A program made the translations under genes and the position numbers. From Lucifuga dentata (lineage: Eukaryota > Chordata > Actinopteri > Ophidiiformes > Bythitidae): 64,000 nt of DNA. Where the stretch lies: assembly GCA_014773175.1 (NCBI GenBank), contig VXCM01001413.1:249842-313841 (forward strand). The letters run 5' to 3'. Of this stretch, positions 48,501-58,800 are shown one piece after another. The notes under the pieces were generated by a model. That model saw nothing but the letters and a program-made list of their open reading frames with translations. It made no database searches and was not told the origin of the DNA. Within the stretch, counting starts at the first letter, position 1. Each line of letters starts with the position of its first letter.

Positions 48501-49972
48501 GTAATGATGGATGTTAGAAACGAGAAATCATACACCAGAAATAGTGCCGTCATCAGCAAATTGGGATATTTTCTTTAGCTTTTGAATCCATCCATGTAAC
48601 AAATCCACATTATTATCCTGCCGTCAGTTAGCTTTATGTTCTCGTCACAAATAAACTGCAGCTGCAAAGGAATGAGACTGGCTGTTGACTCATGTCTTCT
48701 TGATTTGAATGACCTCATTCAAAAGAGCCAAAGTCCTAGAGTTCATTTACATCACACCAACAAGGCTTACATGTGAATGCAGCCTTCAACTTTTTGCTGG
48801 ACATATTTAATATCAAACTCTCCTAAGTCACTGAGCCCACTACAACAAAAATAACTAAATTCACAATATTAACAAGTTTCACTGTGTGTGGGATGTCTTT
48901 GCATCTCACCTGGATCGTTGTGGGAGTGGGGGACCACAAACACTTGAAGTGGCTCATTGTCCCACTCTTGAGGGTCGAAAGTAATGTCAAAACCCTGTTT
49001 CCACACACCTCCGTCAGGGTTGTCGAACTTCAAGAGGGAGTACACATCTAGCATCTAGAATGAGTTGCAAACTCATTATTTAAACATTCGATCAAAAGAC
49101 ATATAGTAACATCCACATTGTTGCAAGCACAATGTATGATACGTGGCAGATTAACCAAGTATCCTAGCAAACACACCTGAACATCTGTCTTCCCACGGCT
49201 GCCAACAGCAAACTGACAATCCTGGGGCTTAATACTGAAGAAAGCGGGGCGACCATCGAAGGGTAGGACCCAAGAACCATTGGCACTCCTGAATGGCAGG
49301 TGGCCATTGGGAGACACAGCTCCTGTGTCTGTGAGCTCCATTACAGAGTCTTTTATGTGGCTGATGATTTGGTGGTTCTCCTCCAGGAGCTGTTCCAGCT
49401 GCTCAATCCGGTTCTGCAGAACTGAGATCTGGCTCTAAAACGTGCACAAAAACACAGGCACAAATGATTCATCACAAGGATGTATGTCATCACAAAACAT
49501 CTGCTCACCAAACACATATTCTCCTATTCTGTTACAGTGATTAAGCTGTTTTCCTGTAAAGGCTTGTCTGAAAGTGAAATTTTTGTTTGTTACAGACTTC
49601 TCTGGTTACAGGGTGAAAAATTATGCTGAGGTTGACGCAAACATTAATAATGAAACCTTAGAGCACAGTTTATGTTAATTTCTGCTTTGATATGATGCTC
49701 AAATAAAGGGAAAATGTGTTTACAATACTTGACTGTCTGATAAGTATTACTTCAGACTATAGTATTTTATTAATAGCATGTGCACGAATAATTACAGAAA
49801 ACAGCTTTTAGAGCACTACCGCTCTTGCAGTTAGTCTTACCCTTGGGAAGTTCCCACCATTCTGTCGCCTTGCAGGGTCATGTTGGACTCGATCCAACAT
49901 CAGGTAAAGTGAGAATACAGCCACACAGAAAATGGCCCCTCCACAAACTGTCACCTGTTTCCTCAGTTTCAT
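39182..49972 (-). CDS. man2a2: alpha-mannosidase IIx (man2a2), complete, 22 coding exons
   Basis: Golgi type II membrane glycosidase (GH38) that removes two mannoses from GlcNAcMan5GlcNAc2 so that complex N-glycans can form. Exons in transcript order: 49972-49841, 49434-49177, 49054-48910, 47007-46836, 46629-46502, 46131-45958, 45703-45517, 45081-44904, 44664-44462, 43920-43738, 43554-43440, 43320-43250, 43163-42998, 42901-42665, 42436-42314, 42094-41980, 41682-41549, 41429-41288, 41080-40947, 40041-39847, 39707-39594, 39334-39182. All phases join; length 1152 residues (human 1150). The N-terminus [20 protein letters not shown] is almost identical to human MAN2A2 and differs from MAN2A1. GH38 zinc and catalytic residues are all present: H175, D177, D289 (nucleophile), D426 (acid/base), H569. 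The gene is inverted relative to furin and unc45a. Confidence 0.96.
39346..39381. repeat. poly-A run with N gap marker
   Basis: A homopolymer with N at 39364. On the transcribed strand it is a long U tract immediately 5' of the last man2a2 acceptor. Confidence 0.9.
39550..39581. repeat. (GT)n microsatellite beside a man2a2 donor
   Basis: About 30 bp of GT with one TT interruption. In the man2a2 transcript this is (CA)n beginning about 12 nt past the donor of the exon at 39594. Confidence 0.9.
39594..39707 (-). CDS. man2a2: man2a2 penultimate exon with tandem GAG/CAG acceptor
   Basis: Encodes [20 protein letters not shown] and [18 protein letters not shown]. The acceptor reads GAGCAG, so the exon may start at 39710 or 39707 with one extra Gln; 39707 uses the better CAG. 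Both frames are phase 0 at both ends. The intron just upstream is (UG)n and the one just downstream is (CA)n in the transcript. Confidence 0.9.
39711..39732. repeat. (CA)n microsatellite forming a man2a2 acceptor tract
   Basis: CACACACACATACACACACA on the plus strand, which is (UG)n in the man2a2 transcript and runs into the GAGCAG acceptor. The usual pyrimidine tract is absent. Confidence 0.88.
43738..43920 (-). CDS. man2a2: man2a2 exon: last zinc ligand
   Basis: Encodes [17 protein letters not shown] through [19 protein letters not shown]. The second His of QHHDAITGT (H569) is the fourth zinc ligand (H471 in the Drosophila enzyme). Confidence 0.95.
44904..45081 (-). CDS. man2a2: man2a2 exon: acid/base residue
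   Basis: Encodes [20 protein letters not shown] followed by [20 protein letters not shown]. The second Asp of GDDFRY (D426) aligns with D341 of the Drosophila enzyme. Confidence 0.95.
45958..46131 (-). CDS. man2a2: man2a2 exon: catalytic nucleophile
   Basis: Encodes [20 protein letters not shown] through FMWRQAW. The Asp of WAVDPFGHS (D289) aligns with the D204 nucleophile and zinc ligand of the Drosophila enzyme. Confidence 0.95.
47008..48909 (-). other. man2a2: man2a2 intron, 1.9 kb
   Basis: No coding sequence. Contains one copy of a 33-bp repeat (47558-47590) identical to 49685-49717 in the first coding intron. Otherwise nothing recognised. Confidence 0.7.
47558..47590. repeat. 33-bp dispersed repeat, copy 1
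   Basis: Identical to 49685-49717 (CTTTGATATGATGCTCAAAT and the following AAAGGGAAAATGT). Looser similarity continues beyond it (TTTACRAYAC, then AGTATTACTT). Confidence 0.85.
48910..49054 (-). CDS. man2a2: man2a2 exon: first zinc-binding motif
   Basis: Encodes [20 protein letters not shown] and [12 protein letters not shown]. The HSHNDPGW box supplies two of the four zinc ligands of GH38 (H175 and D177 here, H90 and D92 in Drosophila Golgi mannosidase II). Confidence 0.96.
49177..49434 (-). CDS. man2a2: man2a2 exon: stem with coiled coil
   Basis: 86 codons, phase 0-0. [20 protein letters not shown] is a leucine-zipper-like coiled coil that probably mediates dimerisation in the Golgi lumen. 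After it comes a variable linker, then [21 protein letters not shown] sequon NGSW is present. Confidence 0.94.
49685..49717. repeat. 33-bp dispersed repeat, copy 2
   Basis: The second identical copy of the 33-bp unit at 47558-47590, in the same orientation, in the intron between the first two man2a2 coding exons. Confidence 0.85.
49841..49972 (-). CDS. man2a2: man2a2 first coding exon: start and Golgi signal anchor
   Basis: ATG at 49972-49970; 44 codons. A short cytosolic MKLRKQ precedes a hydrophobic helix (residues about 7-26), the type II signal anchor, then the stem [20 protein letters not shown] splice acceptor (TTCCAG) lies 6 nt upstream of the ATG on the minus strand (AG at 49980-49979), so the 5' UTR is mostly in an upstream exon. 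Confidence 0.95.
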
Positions 49973-51927
49973 CCTCTTCTGGAATAGTCTTCTTTTCTGA
50001 CAAATTTTTAATAAATGACCTTGCCTGCGGTCTATTTTTTCCAGTCCACAAAGGAAAACGTCCTTGAAACAGCGGAATGTGATCCTTCACAGTGTAAAAA
50101 TGAGAGAAAGTTGCCAGCTAGGCCAGTATTAATGGTTCAATGCCACATACGCAATGCCTCCAGCCTCCACTCACCATAGTGGAGACCACAGTGAAGGGGC
50201 TACAGCAGCGGCAGGAGTGGACATGGGTACTAAATCAGCAGTAGCTGGCAAGCAGTCTGTCAGCTTTGGCCAAACCACAGCCACCGGTGGGCTCCTTCAA
50301 AGTCACCCTTGTCCTCAAACATCCAAACGATTGCAGAAAAAGAATTGCAGAAAAAGAAAAAACAAGCAGCACCACACAGGAGGGGCTCAAACAGGGAGCC
50401 TAGTGTCCCTGCAGCATGATGTGGGTCTGTGTGGGCCTTCCTTCCTGGTCCAGTCCCCACTTCCACAGCAGCGTCTAATCCTCCAATACAGCCAGAGTCC
50501 CAGTTCTCTCATTTGGCCTCCAGGGCCATAACAGTGCGTACACTAAGCCGCAGTAGCGCAAAGAAAGGGGTCGCGTCAGAGACAAAGTTGGCTTAGAGCA
50601 GCAGCTTTTTAATCAACTCTGCCCAAGGAGCTCCAGCAATTAGAACAGACAAATATCATTGTTCTTTTGGAAACATAGTGACAGCACATCAGCAGTAGCT
50701 GCAGGGTTGAATACTTGTCCTTGATTGCTACTGCCAAGTTGAAATGACATCAGAGAAGCTTCTACGGCTGTAAAGAAAATTTTAGATTAATGAAAAGTAA
50801 CAAGCATATTCCACCTAAAATTTCATGAGATGCTGATACTCACAAGAAGACATGAGATGGACTGTGTGGGAGAGTGACAGAGACTGTTTGATCTAACATG
50901 TAAAGGCAAGAGGAACACAACTGTGCTTAGCTCAGTGGCCTGGATTACCTTACAGAGATAAGAGGTGTTTCTACTTTCCTCTGCCTGCAAATCCAGTGTG
51001 ATCGTAATCCGATCATTGTAAGGCTGTGACTGACTGACCAAAGTGTCTAGATATGTCTGCAAAACTACATCAGCCTAAAGAGGATGGCTGTTACACCACC
51101 TGTGCTTCAAGATGAGGCAAATATATTGAATCTGAAAGGCTTAGGTCGTTAAATGAGATTCCTGTTAGAGCTAACTAGAGACTGCAGCCTGAAGTCTCTG
51201 AAAAAGATAGTCTGTCAAATGTAAGGTACATCATCTAACATGATGACATATCACGTTAACATCAAGGGAAATGTTCCAAAAAATACGTCGAATTATTTGG
51301 GTAAAATAATAAATTACCCTGAACAATGTTCTTCGGGTTATTAACACAGGAGCGGCGCCTCTGTTAAGCTTTAAACTGCCTTATGTTAGCCATTCCTGGG
51401 CAGCTAGCCAGGTAACACTGCGTAGCTTGAAACTTGACAGCACCGCTCATAAAATTTCAAATAATTGGACTTTATCTTACACAATCTCAAAAACATATCA
51501 GATAGTTAATGCATCAGATACATTACTATATCCAACTTATTACAGCGATTTTAAAGATTAGACATCGGATGGGATTTGCAGCTAATCAAGCTAGCGCTAA
51601 CGATCAAATGTGGCATTACTACATAAACTCGACTGTTTTTCTGGTTAATAAGTAGCCAGTCTCCGTTAGTATTGAGACTGTCACGTGAACTAAACACTGA
51701 CAGATGAAGCTACGAGAAGCTACAGCCACGATTGTTTCCCTTCAGCATTACACAGGAAAAGCCCGTCCTCTACGGTACATTTCTACCCAACGTTAGTTAG
51801 CTGGTACTGTTGGCTTTTAACATTAGTCTAATACGTGGCTGATAGTCCACTTTTCTTCTGTATAAAATATCAATGCACAACTACGTGACCTGGGCTTTCT
51901 GTGAGTAAAACTAATAAATGTCGTTAC

Positions 51928-52020
51928 CCGTGTAAGAGAGTAATCCCGGAAGAGTGTCCAACACAGGAGCGTGTGTTCTTTTAGCTGCGATCTGTCAGAT
52001 GACCATCTGAAGCTAGCAAG
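51928..52020 (-). promoter_or_regulatory. man2a2: predicted man2a2 non-coding first exon and promoter region
   Basis: On the minus strand a good donor, ACACGG|GTAACG, has its GT at 51927-51926, so a 5' UTR exon would end at 51928. An ETS-type CCGGAAG site lies at about 51945-51952 on the plus strand. A CCAAT box sits upstream. No start ATG in frame with the coding exon is needed here. The start site is inferred. Confidence 0.45.
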
Positions 52021-52076
52021 CACCGCTGAGCTGCTGCAAAGCCTTATGGGAAGAGCAGAGCTGCGCATCAGCCGGT

Positions 52077-52082
52077 GATTGG
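52077..52082 (-). promoter_or_regulatory. man2a2: CCAAT box upstream of man2a2
   Basis: GATTGG on the plus strand, that is CCAATC on the minus, in the context GACCAATCACCGG, a typical NF-Y site, about 60-150 bp upstream of the predicted first exon. Confidence 0.5.
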
Positions 52083-52266
52083 TCAACAGCTTCAGCAGCT
52101 TTTAAAAATGCATAACTACACCGACTTTACATTTCTGTGGTTGTAGTGGCCGTTTTTCCCACTGTCCTGTCTCTAAGGCCACTTTCTTATTGATCGGTGT
52201 GTTTTGAGGTTTGACTCGTGTCCAAACAAATTCTTCGAAATATTCTAGTCCAGTTTATAATCCACA

Positions 52267-52269
<3 letters not shown>

Positions 52270-52316
<47 letters not shown>

Positions 52317-52335
52317 NAAAAAAAAAAAAAAAAAA
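52270..52335. repeat. long poly-A run with N gap marker
   Basis: About 65 bp of A with N at 52317, the longest homopolymer in the window. Confidence 0.92.
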
Positions 52336-52513
52336 GCAAAAATAAATACAAGAAAATTTCAGCTTTTATCCAGTATTGGTCCTGTACCAACTCGATAATC
52401 CAAAATTAATACTTTCACGTATTTTCCCGCATCTCTTGCTCACGCTCACGGCTAAAAGCTTGTATACGTCCAACACCGACCTCCTTCCTCTTTACAGCAA
52501 CCTCAGACAGTCA

Positions 52514-52523
52514 GCGCATGCGC
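52514..52523. promoter_or_regulatory. NRF1-like palindrome GCGCATGCGC
   Basis: An exact GCGCATGCGC palindrome, the core of the NRF1 consensus. It lies about 430 bp upstream of the man2a2 CCAAT box. It may be a distal man2a2 promoter element or mark another start site. Confidence 0.45.
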
Positions 52524-52612
52524 ATTTTAACTCTTTACAGTGCTGTACGTATCGTAAAAAGGGTGACAGTAATCAAAATAGTAAGATTTGATCAGTATCA
52601 ATATAATCTAAC

Positions 52613-52636
52613 ACACACACACACACACACACACAG
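52613..52636. repeat. (AC)n microsatellite
   Basis: About 24 bp of AC in the intergenic interval. Confidence 0.9.
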
Positions 52637-54347
52637 TTGGTTTCTGCAAGGGTTGAGATGTATCATATTACAGGATTCCGGACGTATTTCAGTGCCTAAA
52701 CAATATCCGCAACTTAATAAAAAAAATAAATCAAAATATGACAGAATATTAAATTAGGCATTGATCTAAACTCAAATAATTATCAAATTAGCTCTTGGTT
52801 AATTCAGTTTAAAGTGTCAGTGTGTACACTGAATATACAAATTACAGAATAATCTTTGTTTTAATGTAATGATTTAACATATGAATCAATCAGCCTTGTG
52901 TTTAACTAATGTTCGTCTCATGTTTTATTATTCTTTATATAATGATTTGAGGACTGTTCTTTTTCATAATCTGTTCCGACTGGATGATTATCAAAGACTT
53001 GTGTTTTAAGCAGTGTTTTAAAAGGGAACCTTTTCTGTTGTAGACTGTGTATGAAGCTTTGCAGAGGAGACAAAGTTTTGTAAAAATGGATCTAATGGAT
53101 TATTTGTTTTGGCAACAGCATCAGTGTGAAATGATGCAGGAAAAAATAAAAACAAACAGCAAAATGCCTTTTAGAGCACAGAATTAAAATTCCAAAACTT
53201 TTGTTGAATATCTAAATTTGAGCTGCCTTTATCAGATAATATGTTGTGTTGGGATTCATTGGTATTGCTGTACGAGGGATACAGGGATGGCTAACTCCAG
53301 CCTGATCAAAGTGAGGCCTGAAGAATCACTGCGCAGATAAATCACTGTACTGGTAATTGTAAACCTGAGAAGCCCAGGCAAGGTTACTTTGTAGGCGAGT
53401 CAAAGGTGGCGTGCTTCTGATGGACAATTCAGGACCTCCTTTGGTGTTCATGGAAACAAGAGCTTAGCTGATGTTTCAGTAATTAATTAGCAGATTGCAT
53501 GAGACAGGATAGGAGCATGCTGTATGATATTATTGTGATCTTGCTCCAAATCACAAAAGACTGTAAACTTTTCAAACTTTCCCAAATGATTCCAGAAACA
53601 GGTATAAAATTTATTCATAAAAACATATATTTTGGTATCAGAAAGGGTGACAGTAATGAAAGAATCTCCTTCTAAAAGCATATTATCTCATATGACAATG
53701 AAGTGATAAGGAACACATGTTTAAACAGATGTTTTTGATGCTGACTGCAGCTACAGGCCAATTTTCCAGACTAAGGCTCTTCTCTGGCACTGTGACTTTG
53801 CTTTGCAGATCTCCTGTTGTTCTGTTACGTATGAGGTCTCACAGCAAGCCTAGCCCTCAGGAAATACATACAGTGTAAACCTTTCTATGCTGGATATCAA
53901 GTCTTATTTTCCAGCACAAAGCCACAAAGCTGACAAGGTAATGTGAGAATTAGGAAGTGTATCCAACCACCAAGGTCCCATGGGAACCACCTTGTCTCTA
54001 AGGCAACAGCGGACATGCAACAATGGGACCTGGCTGTCCTAGTAAATGAAACTCCCTAAGGGACTGATTCAGGACATACCACACCAAGCACCAAAAGTGA
54101 GACATTATAATTGTTAATTGATCATTAGAACCTCCATAAGATACTCTAGTAGGAACTATTCTTCCTGGGGTCCACAATAAACATGGAAAACACTGAAATT
54201 ACACACATGACTATGTTGGTACAAAGATGTACAGTAGAGTCTCTCTCTCTCTCTCTCTCTTTCTTTTTGTACAGTTATAAGCCTAGACTCAAAATGCAAT
54301 GTATTTGTAACATCACCATTTTTAGCATGCCATAACATACTTACCTG

Positions 54348-55351
54348 CAGTGATGGAAAGTAACAATGTACAAAGTACTTATGATACTGTTTGTACTCTA
54401 TTGCATTTCAGAAGGTAATATAACACCTTATACTCCAATGCATTTATCTGGTCTATCTCTTTTGATGATCTACCATCTATCTGCATACAGAACAAAACTA
54501 ATCTCATGGAGGTATGCATGGAAAATGTCTCAGCAAGCTTGTGCAGGGTTTCACAAAGGACCACCAGAAGCAGCAGGAGTTCGGCAGCTAGACCAGCAGA
54601 GGGAGATAAACTTCTGACTAACTCTGCTCTGAATAAGGCACAAGAAGAGGTTGAGCACCTCTAGTGGCAGGTGCAGCAATTGCATCTCAGGCAGACCATT
54701 AGGAGCATGAAGCAGGTCTGGAAGAAGAGGAATGCCATAATATATGGAGCAGATGATGGAGAAATTCATCCAGAAGACCGAAGCAGACAGAAGCAGTGGC
54801 AGTGGAAGAGATTTTTTTTTTTTTTTTGNTTTTTTTTTTTTTTTTGTATTCCTCAAATAAAATGGACAGATCAATCATTCAATTAATTAATTATTTGATC
54901 AATTGAATCAATAAATGCATCAATCGATCAAATTACATAGGTAGCTTTTATTCCACAGTGAAATGTTGTGTTGCACTAAGATATAAAAGCTGTCTTGGAT
55001 TGGCAGGTTATTTTTACAGTGTTTTTTTCTGTTTTCCATCATGAAAAAATGAGCATCCTCTGTCTCCCAGCCGATGATCATCTTCATTGAAGGATATTTA
55101 AACCACCAGTGTTATGTGTGGTTCCCCAGAGGGATCTCTCTGGATTTCTTGATACTCAGGATTCGAAACACGTATTGATTTCACTGCTGGGGTTCACCAT
55201 CAAAGATCTTAAAATAAGAAATGCAATTTGCTCGCTTGCAGTTTTATCTCTATGGCAGCATCCAGCAGCTGTTTCTGTATATCCTGCATACCACAAGCTG
55301 TACTTGAAGTGCAGTACTTGAGTAAATATATTGTGTTACTCTCCACCTTTG
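54348..55351. mobile_element. fish MITE with CAGTGATGGAAAGTAAC ends
   Basis: The left end, CAGTGATGGAAAGTAAC (54348-54364), is followed by AATGTACAAAGTACTTA and then TTGCATTTCAGAAGGTAATA. The right end, GTTACTCTCCACCTTTG (55335-55351), is preceded by GTGCAGTACTTGAGTAAA. This is the GGTGGAAAGTAACTAAGTAC type repeat common in fish genomes. The interior holds unrelated sequence and a poly-T run with N (54812-54845), so it may be composite or interrupted. Confidence 0.6.
54812..54845. repeat. poly-T run with N gap marker
   Basis: T homopolymer with N at 54829, flanked by a single G. Confidence 0.9.
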
Positions 55352-55729
55352 CAGATGAGCGCCTCTGCAGACAGTCAGTGTTTTGCTCAAAGGCATTTCA
55401 GCAGGATGTATGGGATGGAGGCTCGTCTGCACTACAATCACTGTGCTGCACAGTGCGTGAGTATCTGTATTGCGCATTAGAAGTTTCTCTTTATTAATCC
55501 TGTTCAAGTTCAAATGAAGAGCACAGCCACCTCTTTGGCTCCAAATCTATTGCGCCACCACTGGTCATGCTGCCGTGAATAATAATCTCTTTTAACATCT
55601 CTACTTTTATTACAGGCAGCTTGATAAATACCACTGAATGGAAATGCAACCAAATAAAGCTGATGGGAGATGCTCTGGCTCTGCATCTCTGGAAACTAAA
55701 CCTTTTATGGTTAAAATAGCATAGGGGAA

Positions 55730-55780
55730 GGGGCGGGGCTAGCAGTGAAACGTCATTGTCTTGCCCCAGAAACCCGGAAG
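55730..55780 (+). promoter_or_regulatory. unc45a: unc45a promoter elements (GC box, CRE-like half-site, ETS site)
   Basis: GGGGCGGGGC (55730-55739) is an Sp1/KLF GC box. AACGTCATT (about 55749-55757) contains a CRE-like half-site. CCCGGAAG (55773-55780) is an ETS/GABP site. They lie 100-150 bp upstream of the ATG at 55883, typical of a TATA-less housekeeping promoter. Confidence 0.6.
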
Positions 55781-55882
55781 CGCAGTAAAATGTAACATGT
55801 TTAGCGGAAAAGAGAGGTGTTTGTGAACTAAAAAGAATAAAAACTACGTATTGAATATATTTTTTTGTGTAGTACCTTGAAG

Positions 55883-58800
55883 ATGAGTGAAAGTGAAAAA
55901 GAAAAGGTAAGAAACATTAGTTTCACCGCCGTTTTTTTCCCAGACGTATTTATGCCTGATAGCGCTTTAGCAGGAGATAGTCGAGAGTTTTCTAGCAGTT
56001 GCCTCACAAATAAAGTCAAATCTAATAAAATAAGGCAATATATTTTAAAACACTGCACTGAATGTGTCACGCAAATTATGAGGTCAAATATGTGGACATT
56101 GCAGATCATTGCAGATTACCTTCTGTAATTCACAGAATAAATTATTCTTATTATTTTTCATTCTAACAATATAGAGAATTTTGGTAATGACTTGCTTTTC
56201 TAGTCCCTTGCAGTTTCACTAAGAGCTCATACACTTACTAAGGTATACTTATATATTTTACAATATTTTTCAATTCATTATAACTTTTTACTTTAATGGA
56301 AACATTGTATTCATTCGTATAAATTTTGTAAATTCCCTTCAGTTGGGTCATCTTTTTTTTTTTTTTTTTTTTNTTTTTTTTTTTTTTTTTTGCATCTTTC
56401 AAACTCTTTAAAGTTCATGAAGAACCATAAAATCTCCTTATTATTGTCTCATTAATCTGAATTAACCAAAGTGGACTCTTTTCCATATTGTCTCTAAATT
56501 TAAATCAATGTATTATTTTAGTAGTTTTTGTTTTCTGTCCAGCTGTACTAGTAGTTCAGAACCTGATTTTGTCCATGACAGGTGGATTAAAGTTCTTTAA
56601 AAAAAAAAAAAAATTCTGTCACATGCATGCCACTATTATCGTCATTTTCATCTCTTTAACCAGGACTCTGCCACCCTGAAGGAGAAGGGAAACGCCCTTT
56701 TCAAGGCAGGAGACATGCAGGGTGCTGTCTGCTGCTACACCAAAGCTCTAAAGCTGAGTGATAGCCAGACAAACAGTGCTGTTCTGTACCGGAACCGCTC
56801 CGCATGCTACCTCAAACTAGAGGAGTACACCAAGGCAGAGGCTGATGCTTCCAAAGGTGGGACCATCCACATTAAAGACCTTTGGAAAATGTAGAGTTCA
56901 TAGGCCATAGAGCAAACACACACACACACTTTACATACAGAAATAATACAACTTTTACCTGGATTGTACTCAAAGCATCCACATTGTTTCAGCGTGACAG
57001 TCAGCTGTCGGGTGACTGTAAAACCAGGGTGTTGTGTTAATCAACATTACATTTTCAAATGCAACAAAGCAGCTCTTTCTATATATGACACAGTTTCTCA
57101 TGATGATCTACAGACTTCACTGTGAACAGTTTATAGTACACCCACCAGCTGTCTCTTCTCTGCTAAGAACACAACTAGGTCTGTTCAATTATGGTGGTAA
57201 CAGAGGTGGTATGGAGAACGCTCCTGGCTGGAGGAATGTTAATATTGTGTTTTTAGATGAACTGTTTCTTTAAGTGGGTCAAGATTTATGGATGTATATA
57301 GTAATTTCATGGCTTTCTCTTTCCTCAGCTCTTAACACTGATCCAGGTGATGTGAAAGCCAGGTTCCGGAGGGCTCAGGCTTTCCAGAAACTCAGTAAGC
57401 TTGACCAGGCCTTTCTTGATGCTCAGAGGTGTTCCCAGCTGGAGCCCAAAAACAAAGCCTTCCAGGATCTGCTCAGACAGCTGGGAGCACAGATCCAACA
57501 GAAGGTGATGTTTCTTTTATGGATTTGGTGGAAGAAGGATCATGAAGATTAGTCTCGACTGTATGTTGAAGAAACTATTGCTAATAAGTGTCTTTTTTCC
57601 TAATTCTGTAGTCAGTGCAACTAAACTCCACAGATGCTCGTGTACAGCAAATGTTCTCCCTCCTCTTAGATGCATCTGCAAATGAGTCAGATCGACAGAA
57701 AGTAAGAATTGTTCATGTGGTAGGGCTCATAGGGCTACATCATATCCTAAATTAATTTTGTAATTGACTATTTGTTAGTTGGAATTGAGGAAAAACAAAA
57801 TCATGTTATGATCCTTTGATCCATTTCAGGCTGCCCAGAATCTAGTGGTGTTGTCTCGAGAAGAGGCCGGAGCTGAGCAGATCTTCCGTAATGATGGAGT
57901 GAAGCTAATTCAGCAGCTTCTTCATTCAGAGCAGGAGGACATAGTGCTTTCTGCTCTGAGGACACTGGTTGGCTTGTGCACAGAGCATCAGTCCAGAGTA
58001 AGTGTGAGATTTCCCTTTAAAGTTAACTACTAAACAAAATAAAAACTGATCTCCTTGTGACATCCCTCTCAGTTGCCCTTTGCTTTTTTGAATTTCTGCA
58101 TGCATTTGTGCATTTCATTTCTCATTCCATTTTAAGTCTGTTTTAAGCACAGTTTACTCACAGGTGTTGATATGCATGTCTATCAGAATTTTACAAGCAA
58201 AAAAGAAAACAATCATTTGTAGATGAACTTAAGTAACTTTGCTGCATGCTTTAGCTGTCTGACTATTGCTATTCATTGTCTTACCAGACAATGGCCATAG
58301 TGAATGAGTTGGGGATGGAGCAGCTGTGTGTGGTAATGGGATCAGGTGCGTCCACGGTGTCCTTGGCTGCCTGCCACCTGCTGCAGGTGATGTTTGAGGC
58401 TCTGACAGAGGACATGAAAAGAGAGATCAGAGGGAAAAATGAAGCACTACTTCCTGGTGAGTTTAGAGTCTTATCACGTGTATATTTCCACATGAATACT
58501 GACATATAGCAAAAGCGTCATCTTTTTGTTCTTTCAGTTTTAACTAACTATATGAACTTGATGCAGAACCATCAAAGGAGCTACGATCAATGCTGCAACA
58601 CCTCTTGGAAATGATGCCAGCATGTAATGTGTCAGGGCCTGGAAGAGACAACGCCATCAACCTTCTGGTCAAACAAGTGCCACGCAAGTCCTTAAAAAAC
58701 CCTGACAACTCCCTCACATTGTGGGTGATAGACCAGGGTACGAAATATGCAATATAGTCTAGGCTTCTTCACATGCTTATGCTCTGATTCGAAACAAACT

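Larger units (their letters stand above)
52083..55882. other. head-to-head interval between man2a2 and unc45a
   Basis: Contains the poly-A/N run at 52270-52335, an NRF1-like palindrome at 52514-52523, an (AC)n tract at about 52613-52636, a (TC)n tract at about 54239-54260, a MITE with ends at 54348 and 55351, and the unc45a promoter at its right end. No hddc3-like HD-domain coding sequence was recognised. The stretch 52640-54240 shows nothing notable. Confidence 0.65.

Noticed and set aside
52270..52335. Poly-A run as a retrogene or processed-pseudogene tail
   Set aside because: No coding similarity upstream, and similar N-marked runs occur throughout, which points to assembly artefacts.
52083..55882. 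An hddc3 gene expected between man2a2 and unc45a
   Set aside because: No HD-domain motif seen in any listed frame; the interval is repeats and promoter sequence.
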